Of a stretch of DNA of 29,972 nt, positions 6,531 to 13,759 are shown piece by piece. Both the position numbers and the translations under genes were made by a program. Source of the stretch: Candidatus Woesearchaeota archaeon (GTDB lineage Archaea; Nanobdellota; Nanobdellia; SCGC-AAA011-G17; GW2011-AR18); assembly GCA_018303515.1 (NCBI GenBank), contig JAGVXZ010000005.1, positions 1-29,972 of the forward strand. The letters run 5' to 3'. Below the pieces are notes generated by a model, which was not told the DNA's origin, did no database searches, and was given only the letters and a program-made list of their open reading frames with translations. How positions within the stretch are numbered: the first letter of the stretch is position 1; the number at the start of each line of letters is the position of its first letter.

Positions 6531-6805
6531 AATTCAAGACCATCAGTAATAGCTTTCCGTAAGTTTGGATTTGGATTGTGTATCCAAGTTATGCCTCGCA
6601 TGGTTGCTAAAATTTTGTTGCTCAATTCGAGATATTCAAGAATCACTTTAAGGGTGTTATGGTTTATTTGCTTAGGAAGTATGCGTTTAAGTTCAGCAAC
6701 AGTAATAACGCTTTCATTCATGTTTTTGAGGGTGTCTTCTACCATAAGTACTGTGTTTAAAGTAGGGCTATGTTCAAGTCTGTGTTCTTGTTGTAGTTTA
6801 GGCAT
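6527..6805 (-). CDS. Probable antitoxin with HTH-like domain
   Basis: 92-residue protein immediately upstream of the RelE-like gene with a 4-bp stop/start overlap. The middle (ITVAELKRILPKQINHNTLK, then VILEYLELSNKI) reads as a winged-helix DNA-binding unit, and the flanks are polar. Antitoxin identity rests on operon position plus the HTH; no named antitoxin family is recognised. Archaeal transcripts of this pair would start near 6840, where the sequence is AT-rich. Confidence 0.6.
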   Translation of the reverse strand: MPKLQQEHRLEHSPTLNTVLMVEDTLKNMNESVITVAELKRILPKQINHNTLKVILEYLELSNKILATMRGITWIHNPNPNLRKAITDGLEL

Positions 6806-6871
6806 TTTGGTATGTAATAGTTATCAAGTTATAACCAAATAAGATTAACTTATATTTAAACCTTTTGCTTG

Positions 6872-7250
6872 GTTTTTTCTATTTTCCATAATGCAGCTTC
6901 TTCAATTTTCAAATTTCTTTGAATCCTATATTTTTATGGAGACTAATTGAAGCTTTATTAGAAACAACAGTGCTGCTCAAAGCATATTTTTGTTTCTTTG
7001 GCGTTTCTTTTCTGCTTATCTCAATATATTTCTTAAGCAAAGCTTTAGCAATACCCTTTCTTCTGTGTTTTTTTGAAACAACCAGATCTTCGGTATAATT
7101 TGCATAATGAGAATAATCTCGAGCATAAATTAAAACACCCACTACATTATTGCCATCTAATACAACAAGGCTATTCTTTCTTTTTATCTTCTTATTTAAG
7201 CAATTCTTTGCCAAATTCAAAAATAGGCCAACTCAAAAAATATTAAAAAG
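6872..7250 (-). pseudogene. Decayed GNAT acetyltransferase, copy of the gene at 19963
   Basis: Between 6909 and 7220 the minus strand encodes a GNAT core (SLVVLDGNNVVGVLIYARDY, SKKHRRKGIAKALLKKYIEI) that is nearly identical to residues ~30-127 of the intact gene at 19963-20412. The copy is broken at both ends. At the 3' side GGA has become TGA after FKEI, although nucleotide similarity (GAAAATTGAAGAAG, TGCATTATGGAAAA) continues to about 6872. At the 5' side similarity can be followed (TTTTTTGAGTTGGCCTAT) to about 7250, but only with a frameshift and no usable ATG. It cannot make a full acetyltransferase. Confidence 0.85.
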
Positions 7251-7263
7251 CACATTAAAAAAA
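7244..7263. repeat. 20-bp direct repeat, right copy
   Basis: Identical to 4518-4537. Together the two copies bracket the 2.7 kb of toxin-antitoxin genes and remnants between them. Confidence 0.8.
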
Positions 7264-7417
7264 AGTTTAGAAATCAAATATAATTTTTCAAACGTAAGTT
7301 ATAAAAAGGAGACTTATTTAACTCTAACAAGGTAGAAATTTACCGTTTAGTAGATAAGTATAAATTTATATCAAGACACATAATAGATTGTAAAAATAGA
7401 ATAGGATGTAAAAGTCA

Positions 7418-7669
7418 ATGAAATTAGAACATGATAGACCCAATTGTATTGGATGCTGTGCTTGTGCAGCTATAGCACCAGATTTTTGGGAAATGAAAGA
7501 AGATGGATTAAGTTCAATTAAAGGTTGCAAAGAAATTAAAGAAAATAATAAGATCCTTAAAGAAGAAAAAGAGTTAACAGAAAGAGATTTTAAAATTAAT
7601 TTGGAAGCTGCCGAATCTTGTCCAGTAAACGTGATTCATATAATTAAAAATGGAAAAAAAATTATCTAA
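7418..7669 (+). CDS. 4Fe-4S ferredoxin
   Basis: 83-residue single-cluster ferredoxin of the Pyrococcus/Thermotoga type. Cluster ligands C10-x2-C13-x2-C16 lie in NCIGCCACAAIAPDFW, with the distal C68-P in AAESCPVNVI. A second CxxC..C pair is absent, so it carries one [4Fe-4S] cluster. The segment between the ligands is lengthened and lysine/glutamate-rich (KEIKENNKILKEEKELTERD). It is a cytoplasmic electron carrier; its partner is unknown. A 37-residue reading frame overlaps its 3' end. Confidence 0.92.
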   Translation: MKLEHDRPNCIGCCACAAIAPDFWEMKEDGLSSIKGCKEIKENNKILKEEKELTERDFKINLEAAESCPVNVIHIIKNGKKII

Positions 7670-7763
7670 AAAAAAAGATCCGATGGATGAAGCACTAAAT
7701 CTTATTTTAGAATATGAAAAAGATATGCCACCAAGAAAAATTTCTGAGGAGTATGAATTTTAA
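7650..7763 (+). CDS. Small charged protein (37 aa) overlapping the ferredoxin gene end
   Basis: ATG 7650 gives MEKKLSKKKDPMDEALNLIL, ending ISEEYEF, stop 7761-7763. It overlaps the last 20 bp of the ferredoxin gene in another frame, suggesting translational coupling. It is amphipathic, helical and lysine-rich at the N-terminus. No family is recognised. The end lies 9 bp short of the convergent nuclease gene. Confidence 0.45.
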   Translation: MEKKLSKKKDPMDEALNLILEYEKDMPPRKISEEYEF

Positions 7764-7772
7764 ATTTTGAAA

Positions 7773-8693
7773 CTAATTCACTCTAATTCCAAATAAATCC
7801 TTTTTCTTAATTGTATCATCTATTCTTCCTTCTGAAGAAGCAGGACTCCCAATCCCATAGGAACTTAATTTTTTCTGTCCAAAACACTCTTCATAATATT
7901 CGCATTGTCCAGTACCCCATTTACATAAAGGTCCTATTGTTTGTGGATAATCTTTAAACTCATTGCTAACAACACTCGTATGTATTTTAATTAATTGTTC
8001 TTTAGCATTATTAATTATTTTATCATCTACAGGTAAAACTCTTTCACCATGTAAAAGAAAATCAACACCCACTTTGTCTGGATATCTTCCATGTTTTTCA
8101 TAATACATTAACGCATAAATCCCTAATTGTAAATAATATTCATCAGAAATCTTATCTTGTCTGGAAGTTTTATAATCCCATAAACTTACTTCTCCATCAA
8201 TCTCACGTACAGCATCAACAAAACCTAAAACTTGATATTTCTCAGAATAATATTTTATTTCCGCTTCAGGTTTCCATCTAGAAAAAGCCTCTTGGAGTGT
8301 TAGGGTTTTCATATCTTTATCAAGTCTTTCACAGAATCTATAAAGAAAATTATTTAACATATCTAAACTTGAAATATAATGTTCCTTTATTGTTGTTTTA
8401 GGTAAATCCAATTTCATTAATTCTCCTAATGCAATTACCCAATGTTTGTTAAATAATTCAATAAGTTTTAATCTAAAATAATCATAAAATTCATTCCCTT
8501 TAATATCAGAAATTTCAATTGTAAAAAAATTTTCTAAAACAGAATGTACAGCCTTTCCTCTTATTTGAGCAATATTTGATTTTGTAGGAAGTTTAGCAAT
8601 ATATCTATAATAATATTTTCTTTTGCATTGCAAGAAGGTATTTACACTTGAGGGTGATTCAATTCTTCTACCCTTTATAACCTCCTTTGTCAT
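7773..8693 (-). CDS. PD-(D/E)XK nuclease with Fe-S cluster, Cas4/RecB-like
   Basis: 306 residues. Nuclease motifs: H50 in RGKAVHSVLE, D160 in LGFVDAV, D173-Y-K175 in LWDYKTS, and Q189 in YYLQLGIYAL. These form the RecB-family Mg-dependent active site. One cysteine near the N-terminus (C23, in LQCKRKYYYRY) and three near the C-terminus (C257, C264, C270) make the 4-Cys iron-sulfur clamp seen in Cas4, AddB and Dna2. It is longer than Cas4 (~200 aa). No CRISPR array or other cas gene is in the window, so a DNA repair or recombination role is more likely. It is transcribed divergently from rpo10, sharing the TATA region. Confidence 0.88.
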   Translation of the reverse strand: MTKEVIKGRRIESPSSVNTFLQCKRKYYYRYIAKLPTKSNIAQIRGKAVHSVLENFFTIEISDIKGNEFYDYFRLKLIELFNKHWVIALGELMKLDLPKTTIKEHYISSLDMLNNFLYRFCERLDKDMKTLTLQEAFSRWKPEAEIKYYSEKYQVLGFVDAVREIDGEVSLWDYKTSRQDKISDEYYLQLGIYALMYYEKHGRYPDKVGVDFLLHGERVLPVDDKIINNAKEQLIKIHTSVVSNEFKDYPQTIGPLCKWGTGQCEYYEECFGQKKLSSYGIGSPASSEGRIDDTIKKKDLFGIRVN

Positions 8694-8712
8694 AGTGTAG
8701 ATAAAATAGGTA

Positions 8713-8724
8713 TATTTATAAATG
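8713..8724. promoter_or_regulatory. Shared TATA region between nuclease and rpo10
   Basis: TATTTATAAATG reads as a TATA box on both strands: about 27 bp ahead of ATG 8746 (plus) and about 25 bp ahead of ATG 8693 (minus). It supports 8746 as the rpo10 start. Confidence 0.55.
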
Positions 8725-8745
8725 TTTCAATTTCTCATAGGTATT

Positions 8746-8943
8746 ATGATAATTCCTGTATGTTGTTTCAGTTGTGGGAAGACTATTGGTCATTTATGGG
8801 AACAATTTAAAGATAAAACTTCTAAAGGCGAAGATGCAAAAAAAGTGATGAATGAATTAGGATTAGAAAGATATTGTTGTAGAGCTATATTCTTAGGTCA
8901 CATTGATTTAATTGATACTGTAGCGAGGTTTAAAAAAGCATAA
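8746..8943 (+). CDS. rpo10: DNA-directed RNA polymerase subunit Rpo10 (RpoN)
   Basis: 65-residue zinc-binding RNA polymerase subunit. The start at ATG 8746 gives MIIPVCCFSCGKTIGHLWEQ, the universal Rpb10/RpoN opening; the longer upstream frame would add MFQFLIGI, which the family lacks. Zinc ligands are C7-x2-C10 and C44-C45 (RYCCRA), and the family's H-I-D-L-I-D segment follows. Rpo10 anchors the Rpo3/Rpo11 assembly platform. In many archaea rpoN is followed by rpoK; here the gene right after it does not look like RpoK. Confidence 0.96.
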   Translation: MIIPVCCFSCGKTIGHLWEQFKDKTSKGEDAKKVMNELGLERYCCRAIFLGHIDLIDTVARFKKA

Positions 8944-9138
8944 ATGGTAAAGAAACTAGCTTCATACAATACAAAAGAGTTACTTTCTCCAACAGAAATA
9001 AAAGAAAGAAATTTAGATAAAAAAGATTTTTCTTCAAATTGGCAAGGAAGAGCAATAATAATCGATTTAGAAAATTCTAAAATTGCAAAGCAAATGGGAA
9101 TAACACAAAAAGGCGAATATACTATTAAAGTTAGATAA
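8944..9138 (+). CDS. Hypothetical 64-aa protein coupled to rpo10
   Basis: The ATG follows the rpo10 stop directly with no spacing, so the two are almost certainly translated from one mRNA. The sequence (MVKKLASYNTKELLSPTEIK, RAIIIDLENSKIAKQMGITQ, KGEYTIKVR) is basic and mixed alpha/beta. It sits where RpoK/Rpo6 is often found and ends faintly like it (IAK...G.YTIK). However, the conserved Rpo6 core around ARALQ-x-S-M-G is absent, so I do not assign it. It could be a lineage-specific polymerase- or translation-associated small protein. Confidence 0.6.
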   Translation: MVKKLASYNTKELLSPTEIKERNLDKKDFSSNWQGRAIIIDLENSKIAKQMGITQKGEYTIKVR

Positions 9139-9213
9139 TTCAAAAAAAGAAGTAGGAATAATAACCTAATCATTAATAATTCATCACAAACATTTCTAAA
9201 ATAAAGACTAAAA

Positions 9214-9222
9214 ATATATAAA
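9214..9222 (+). promoter_or_regulatory. TATA-like box for the SprT-like gene
   Basis: ATATATAAA lies about 28 bp ahead of ATG 9246. Confidence 0.5.
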
Positions 9223-9245
9223 CTAAAAGTATTTCTTAGTTCTAA

Positions 9246-9743
9246 ATGGAAGGTGACATTTATTTTCAGAAATTACTTGAAGGTTCAAGGTCTAAATTAG
9301 AATCTCCAATAAGAAATGAAACTTTTTTAAAAGAAAGACTTGAAAAAATTTGGAGTATTTACTTTAATGATGTTAAAAAACTAAATGAAATTACAATAAG
9401 ATTTAAAGGCAAATGGAAGAATAAATTTGGCCACATTCACATTAAGGAAAATAAAACTACTGAAATTGTTATTAATGGTTTTTTAAGAGATTCAAGAGTT
9501 CCAGAATATATAATTGATTTAACAATTGCACATGAGTTGGTACATTATTCTCATGGTTTTCAATCACCACATCCTAAATTATACAAACATCCGCATGCTG
9601 GAGGTATTGTTACAAAAGATTTAAAAAAGAGAGGGTTTATAGAACAATTAAAACAAGAAAGAAAATGGATTAAAGAAATCTGGCAACCAATAATAAAAGA
9701 AGAATTCCAAAAAAGTAAAAGATCAAGAAGATTTTGGTTTTAA
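9246..9743 (+). CDS. SprT-like zinc metalloprotease
   Basis: 165 residues. The zincin motif H96-E-L-V-H100 lies in LTIAHELVHYSHGF, followed by further histidines (SPHPKLYKHPHAGG) that can supply the third ligand. The upstream strand KNKFGHIHIKENKTTEIVIN matches the edge strand typical of SprT/Wss1-like domains, which in eukaryotes digest DNA-protein crosslinks (Spartan). The C-terminus is strongly basic and aromatic (KSKRSRRFWF), compatible with nucleic-acid binding. The 3' end overlaps the convergent rnp4 gene by 21 bp. The proteolytic fold is confident; the repair role is inferred from the family. Confidence 0.82.
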   Translation: MEGDIYFQKLLEGSRSKLESPIRNETFLKERLEKIWSIYFNDVKKLNEITIRFKGKWKNKFGHIHIKENKTTEIVINGFLRDSRVPEYIIDLTIAHELVHYSHGFQSPHPKLYKHPHAGGIVTKDLKKRGFIEQLKQERKWIKEIWQPIIKEEFQKSKRSRRFWF

Positions 9744-10022
9744 TCCATATTTTGAATATTTTTTACAATTATTGCAATAATAAACCATAAATTTATTTCT
9801 TGTTCTAACTCTATAATTTTCTTTATAAAAATAAGAATAACAGTGCTTGCAGAATTTTTGTTTCAAATAATGTGGTAATCTAAGGTTTACTTTCATTGCA
9901 ATTTTACGCAATTTATGAACATAAAAATTTCCTTTAGTTGGATTATCCTTAGCTTTAGAGAACAATTCTTCAACCTGTTTTAATATCCTATTTTGTTTTT
10001 CTAATTTTGATAGCTTTGGCAT
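9723..10022 (-). CDS. rnp4: Ribonuclease P protein component 4 (Rpr2/Rpp21)
   Basis: 99 residues from ATG 10022 (MPKLSKLEKQNRILKQVEEL). An N-terminal pair of basic helices is followed by a zinc ribbon with C-x2-C in FCKHCYSYFY and C-x2-C in YYCNNCKKYSKYG, the layout of archaeal Rpp21/Rpr2. The partner subunit Rpp29 binds this protein and together they aid substrate recognition by RNase P RNA. A start 24 bp further upstream (MLLILKFC...) is possible, but the family begins near the basic helix. It lies divergent from 5S rRNA, 52 bp apart. Confidence 0.85.
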   Translation of the reverse strand: MPKLSKLEKQNRILKQVEELFSKAKDNPTKGNFYVHKLRKIAMKVNLRLPHYLKQKFCKHCYSYFYKENYRVRTRNKFMVYYCNNCKKYSKYGLKPKSS

Positions 10023-10042
10023 ACAGAATTTTAAGATTAGCA

Positions 10043-10054
10043 ACATTTAAATAT
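10043..10054 (+). promoter_or_regulatory. TATA-like box for 5S rRNA
   Basis: An ATTTAAATATT-type sequence lies about 26 bp ahead of the predicted 5S rRNA 5' end. Being nearly symmetric, it may also serve rnp4 on the minus strand. Confidence 0.45.
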
Positions 10055-10074
10055 TCCTAATTTGCCCCAAAAAA

Positions 10075-10189
10075 TGGCCGACCATAGGGGCTTGGTTCTA
10101 CCCGTTCTCATTTCGAACACGGAAGTCAAGCAGGTCTCCGTTCGTGATTGTACTGTGTTTACACGGGAACTCACGAAAGTTGGTCACCC
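10075..10189 (+). rRNA. rrf: 5S ribosomal RNA
   Basis: The segment CATTTCGAACACGGAAGTCA carries the most conserved 5S block (loops B/C, CGAACACGGAAGT-AAGC). The ends pair: 5' GGCCGACCA with 3' TGGTC-CC. The length, about 115 nt, is normal. CCCTTTTTT directly after the 3' end is a T-tract archaeal terminator. It stands alone, unlinked to 16S/23S, as in many small archaeal genomes. The exact ends are uncertain by a few bases. Confidence 0.92.
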
Positions 10190-10195
10190 TTTTTT
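10189..10195 (+). terminator. Oligo-T terminator of 5S rRNA
   Basis: A run of six Ts right after the closing helix, the usual archaeal termination signal. Confidence 0.5.
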
Positions 10196-10248
10196 AAAAA
10201 CAACAAATTAGATAATTATTTAATAGTACTTATTTATCTAAACATTAA

Positions 10249-11367
10249 ATGAAAGAATTAATAAGAAGTAGAGTAATAAGAATAATTTACATTCACATTA
10301 TAAAACCAATTTTCTTCCAAATAGATCCTGAAACAATTCACGATTTTATAGTAAAGAGAGGTTCATCAAGTAATAAATTAACTTTGAAACTATTCTCCTT
10401 ATTATTTAGCTATAAACATAAAAAATTAGAACAAACGATCTTGGGTATCAATTTTAAAAATCCAATTGGGTTAGCAGCAGGATTTGATAAAGATGCTAAA
10501 TTAACTAATTTTATCTCAAGTCTAGGTTTTGGATTTATGGAAGTTGGTTCTATTACATACAACCCATACGAAGGAAATCCAGGGAGGAGATTATGGAGGT
10601 TTCCAAATTCTAAAAGTTTACTTGTTTATTATGGTTTAAAGAATCAAGGGGCAAAAATAATTTCTGAAAGATTAAAAACTAAAACTCATAATATTATAAT
10701 TGGCACAAGCATTGCTAAAACAAATTCTAAATATACAGTTGAAACCAAGGAAGGAATTAGAGATTATATAGAAGGATATAAATATTTCAAAGATGTTGGA
10801 GATTATTTCACAATTAATATTAGTTGCCCTAATGCATTTGGTGGCGAACCATTTACAGATCCAATTAAACTTAATTTATTATTAAAAGAGATAGTAAAAG
10901 TAAAAACTTTAAAACCTATTTTTTTAAAAATCTCACCAGATATAAATCAAGAAACATTAGATAAAATAATAGAGTTATGTTTAAAATATAAAATTAATGG
11001 TATCATCTGTTCCAACTTAACTAAAAACAGAAATAATCCCAAAATAAAAGTTCTTAATGCACCAAATGTTGGCGGTTTCAGTGGAAAGTTAGTAGAAGAT
11101 TTATCAAATAAACAAATAAGATATATTTACAAAAAAACTAAAGGTGAATTAGTTATTATTGGTTGTGGTGGAATTTTCACTGCTGAAGATGCTTATAAAA
11201 AGATTAGAGCAGGTGCATCATTACTACAATTAATTACCGGGATGATTTATCAGGGTCCGCAAACTGTTTCAGAAATAAATCAAGGGCTAGTAAAATTATT
11301 AGAAAAAGATGGATATGACCACATAAATGAAGCAATAGGTAAATCAGAACAATCCATAAAAAGTTAA
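10249..11367 (+). CDS. pyrD: Dihydroorotate dehydrogenase, class-2-like backbone with class-1-type cysteine
   Basis: FMN enzyme oxidising dihydroorotate to orotate in pyrimidine synthesis. The N-terminal extension (PIFFQIDPETIHDFIV) is the class 2 (quinone-dependent, membrane-associated) hallmark. The FMN-barrel motifs IGLAAGFDKDAKL, NIIIGTSIAKT, ISPD and VIIGCGGIFTAEDAYKKI are all present. The catalytic loop reads NIS-C193-PN. Class 2 enzymes use Ser at this site (NISSPN), whereas class 1 use Cys. The 372-residue length also fits class 2. The true electron acceptor is therefore open: quinone as in class 2, or a PyrK-like reductase such as the flavoprotein at 16320. Confidence 0.9.
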   Translation: MKELIRSRVIRIIYIHIIKPIFFQIDPETIHDFIVKRGSSSNKLTLKLFSLLFSYKHKKLEQTILGINFKNPIGLAAGFDKDAKLTNFISSLGFGFMEVGSITYNPYEGNPGRRLWRFPNSKSLLVYYGLKNQGAKIISERLKTKTHNIIIGTSIAKTNSKYTVETKEGIRDYIEGYKYFKDVGDYFTINISCPNAFGGEPFTDPIKLNLLLKEIVKVKTLKPIFLKISPDINQETLDKIIELCLKYKINGIICSNLTKNRNNPKIKVLNAPNVGGFSGKLVEDLSNKQIRYIYKKTKGELVIIGCGGIFTAEDAYKKIRAGASLLQLITGMIYQGPQTVSEINQGLVKLLEKDGYDHINEAIGKSEQSIKS

Positions 11368-11370
11368 AGG

Positions 11371-11382
11371 TTTAAATATATC
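11371..11382 (+). promoter_or_regulatory. TATA-like box for the LamG surface protein
   Basis: TTTAAATATATC is centred about 26 bp ahead of ATG 11401. Confidence 0.5.
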
Positions 11383-11400
11383 AAATATTTCAACTACCTA

Positions 11401-13254
11401 ATGAAAAAAGAAAGTATTCTTTTACCACTTCTATTTTTAATTTTATTAGGTACTTTAATTTTTGCTACACCACCCAATCTTACTTTTATTTTTCTTAACA
11501 CCACATCTATAACAAATGATACTAATCAAAATCTTACAACTTCTTTTGGAACATTTGATCTTGATGGAGATGATATAAAAGTAATTTACAATTGGTATAA
11601 GAACCAGGCATCAATTCAAGTTTTAAATATGCCCTTTGAAAACACTACTTTAAACATGTCCGCTTCCACAAAGGATTACACATCTCTTAATAATTCTGCA
11701 ACTGTATTTTCTGCAACATGGGGTCCATTTAGTGGATACGATGGAAAAGGCGCGTATAGTTTTGATGGAATAGACGATTATATTGATTTAGGAGATCCAT
11801 CAGATACGAGTTTAGATTTTGCAGGGAACTTTAGTATTGAAGCGTGGATAAATTTTTCAAGTCTTCCAGGAGTAGAAGCTATGATTTTTTCAAAGGTAGG
11901 TGATTCTGGTGCGGGATATTATTTTGCAATAGATTCAACAGGGAAGTTAAAAGGTGTCATTGTAGGCGGCTCAACAGCAACTGCTCAAAGTAGTATGAGT
12001 TTGAATAATGGGAAATGGCAGCATGTTATGATGGTCAGGACTGATAATAAAGTTGATTTATATATTAATGGTTCATTAGATGGTACTAATACTGCACCAG
12101 CTCAGATAGGAAATGTTGGGAGTTCTCTTCATGCAATGATAGGATTAAGTTCCCATTCGGTAACTAGATATTTCACTGGACAGATTGATGATGTAAAAAT
12201 ATATAATCTTTCATTATCTTCATCCCAAATTAATGAATTATATAAAAACAATACAAATCTAATAACTTCAGAATTAACATCTCCAAATCAAATATGGAAT
12301 ATTTCAGGTACACCTAATGATGGTACAACAGATGGTACAACTAAATATTCAACTGGTGTTAGCATAACAGATCCTTATATAGATTTAGAATTAACTAATT
12401 TATGGTTTAGTACAGATAGTCCTGTAGAACGTGAAACTGTAACAATTTACACAAATATAACTAATTTAGGTGGATTAAATTCTGGAAGTTTTATTACAAC
12501 TTTTAAAAATGGCACTACTGAAATTGGAAATATAAGTACTTCAATAAATTTACAAACTAAAAGTTTAATTTCAATAAACTGGACAATACCAATTGGTACA
12601 AGTAATGTTTCAGTCTCTGTTAATCCAAATAATTCAGTAAGTGAAACAAATAACAATAACAATTTTGATTCAGAATTAATTACAGTTGGTTCATATCATA
12701 TCTACTATGGGAACATAACCGGTAAATTAAGGTTGGCTGGAGGAAATGATGAATTAATAAGTTTCAACCCAACACTTGTAAATGTTTTTGTATTTGATAG
12801 TGATAGTAGTATTAATTTTAATTCATTACAAGCCATAGGTAGAAAAAAAGATGGTACCATAGCTTCAAGTGATTTTGTGGATATAGACCTTGGATTAGGA
12901 ACAAGCTCATTTTCAGATAATATCACAAACTTATATAGTGATGGTGGTACATTCCCTAAATCCAGCTTAAGTTATAAAATAAATGGGGCAGTAATAAATA
13001 ATGTTCCAATAATAAACAGTACAAATAATAACATTTTCTTAACTGGAATATTATGGGACACTTCCGATGATGATGGAAATAATGAATATGATTCAATTAG
13101 TAAAGAAGATTTAGTATTTGTAAGTAAAATAAATCAATCACAGCAAGGGCAATATGATATAACAGACTTTGAGATTAAAGTTCCATCATTTTTAAGAAAT
13201 TATAAAAATGGTGCAGAAACAATTGATATTTATATTGATCTTTTAGAAACTTAA
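11401..13254 (+). CDS. Secreted LamG/concanavalin-like surface protein with CARDB-type repeat
   Basis: 617 residues. The first ~22 residues (MKKESILLPLLFLILLGTLI) are a signal peptide. Residues about 70-290 form a LamG/Con A-like jelly roll: DGIDDYIDLGDPSD, FSIEAWINFSS, NNGKWQHVMMVRTDNKVDLY, GQIDDVKIYNLSLSSSQI. A CARDB-type beta-sandwich follows (about 325-415; ITNLGGLNSGSF, NPNNSVSETNNNNNFDSELI), then a beta-rich C-terminal region. Many N-x-S/T sequons suit N-glycosylated archaeal surface proteins. There is no C-terminal anchor, so it is probably secreted or S-layer associated. Such proteins bind sugars or mediate adhesion; the ligand is unknown. Confidence 0.8.
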   Translation: MKKESILLPLLFLILLGTLIFATPPNLTFIFLNTTSITNDTNQNLTTSFGTFDLDGDDIKVIYNWYKNQASIQVLNMPFENTTLNMSASTKDYTSLNNSATVFSATWGPFSGYDGKGAYSFDGIDDYIDLGDPSDTSLDFAGNFSIEAWINFSSLPGVEAMIFSKVGDSGAGYYFAIDSTGKLKGVIVGGSTATAQSSMSLNNGKWQHVMMVRTDNKVDLYINGSLDGTNTAPAQIGNVGSSLHAMIGLSSHSVTRYFTGQIDDVKIYNLSLSSSQINELYKNNTNLITSELTSPNQIWNISGTPNDGTTDGTTKYSTGVSITDPYIDLELTNLWFSTDSPVERETVTIYTNITNLGGLNSGSFITTFKNGTTEIGNISTSINLQTKSLISINWTIPIGTSNVSVSVNPNNSVSETNNNNNFDSELITVGSYHIYYGNITGKLRLAGGNDELISFNPTLVNVFVFDSDSSINFNSLQAIGRKKDGTIASSDFVDIDLGLGTSSFSDNITNLYSDGGTFPKSSLSYKINGAVINNVPIINSTNNNIFLTGILWDTSDDDGNNEYDSISKEDLVFVSKINQSQQGQYDITDFEIKVPSFLRNYKNGAETIDIYIDLLET

Positions 13255-13293
13255 GTTTTTCCATTTATATTTTTGCATAGAAAAAGCTCTACT

Positions 13294-13428
13294 TTATTTT
13301 TTAGCTAAACTTCCCATTGCCTTATGGGTTGCAGTTCTTGAATCCCATCCATAACTATTAACCTGAATTATTTCTTTCCAATAATTGCATGTTACCTTTA
13401 AGAAAAAGATTTCACATTTCCATTTTTT
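13294..13428 (-). pseudogene. Possible remnant of a small gene without start codon
   Basis: An open frame on the minus strand encodes KKWKCEIFFLKVTCNYWKEI, then NSYGWDSRTATHKAMGSLAKK and a stop. It looks protein-like (amphipathic, two Cys), but a TAG precedes it and there is no ATG, GTG or TTG. It may be the tail of a frameshifted gene lying against tRNA-Leu. Otherwise I see nothing in 13255-13443. Confidence 0.3.
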
Positions 13429-13443
13429 CTAAGCAGAATAAAA

Positions 13444-13583
13444 TGTGGGTGACAGGATTCGAACCTGCGTAGACACTAAGCCAATAGATGGCTCACAAAT
13501 GTTTTCTTCATAGTTACCAGAAATGGTACCTCAGCACTCAATTGTCTTGAGTCTATCCCGTTTGACCGCTCCGGCACACCCAC
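13444..13583 (-). tRNA. tRNA-Leu (CAA) with 56-nt intron
   Basis: Read on the minus strand, the acceptor stem GTGGGTG (5' end 13583) pairs with CACCCAC, discriminator A at 13444, with no encoded CCA. The D-arm is CCG/CGG, the T-arm GCAGG-TTCGAAT-CCTGT, and there is a long class II variable arm of 15 nt. Anticodon stem ATAGA/TCTAT. The loop CTCAAG reads anticodon CAA, which with the long variable arm gives Leu. A 56-nt intron sits after position 37 (from ACAATTGAG to GTGAGCC), the canonical archaeal site for the bulge-helix-bulge endonuclease; exons total 84 nt. Confidence 0.88.
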
Positions 13584-13729
13584 ATAATAAAAAGAAATAC
13601 ACCTACATTTATATATATTACGGACGAGCTTTTAGAGATTTTATAGTTTTGTATCTTAAAGATAAATTTTAACCTACTCTTATAAGGGAACATGTCCTTA
13701 AGTCTAATTATTGAAATAAAACCACTAGA

Positions 13730-13737
13730 TTTATAAT
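13730..13737 (+). promoter_or_regulatory. TATA-like box for the PilT/KH ATPase
   Basis: TTTATAAT is centred about 26 bp ahead of ATG 13760, supporting that start over the upstream TTG at 13742. Confidence 0.5.
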
Positions 13738-13759
13738 AAATTTGGTAGTACTAACATTC

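Noticed and set aside
6909..7220. Functional short GNAT starting at TTG
   Set aside because: It lacks the first strands and last helix present in the intact copy, and similarity continues beyond both ends in broken frames.
8722..8745. Longer Rpo10 starting MFQFLIGI
   Set aside because: The family starts at M-I-I-P-V-x-C, and the TATA box sits too close to this upstream ATG.
8944..9138. Assignment as RpoK/Rpo6
   Set aside because: The conserved G-A-R-A-L-Q-x-S-M-G core is missing; position alone is not enough.
11401..13254. Minus-strand frames inside the LamG gene
   Set aside because: They are antisense shadows of a clearly coding gene with signal peptide and LamG motifs.
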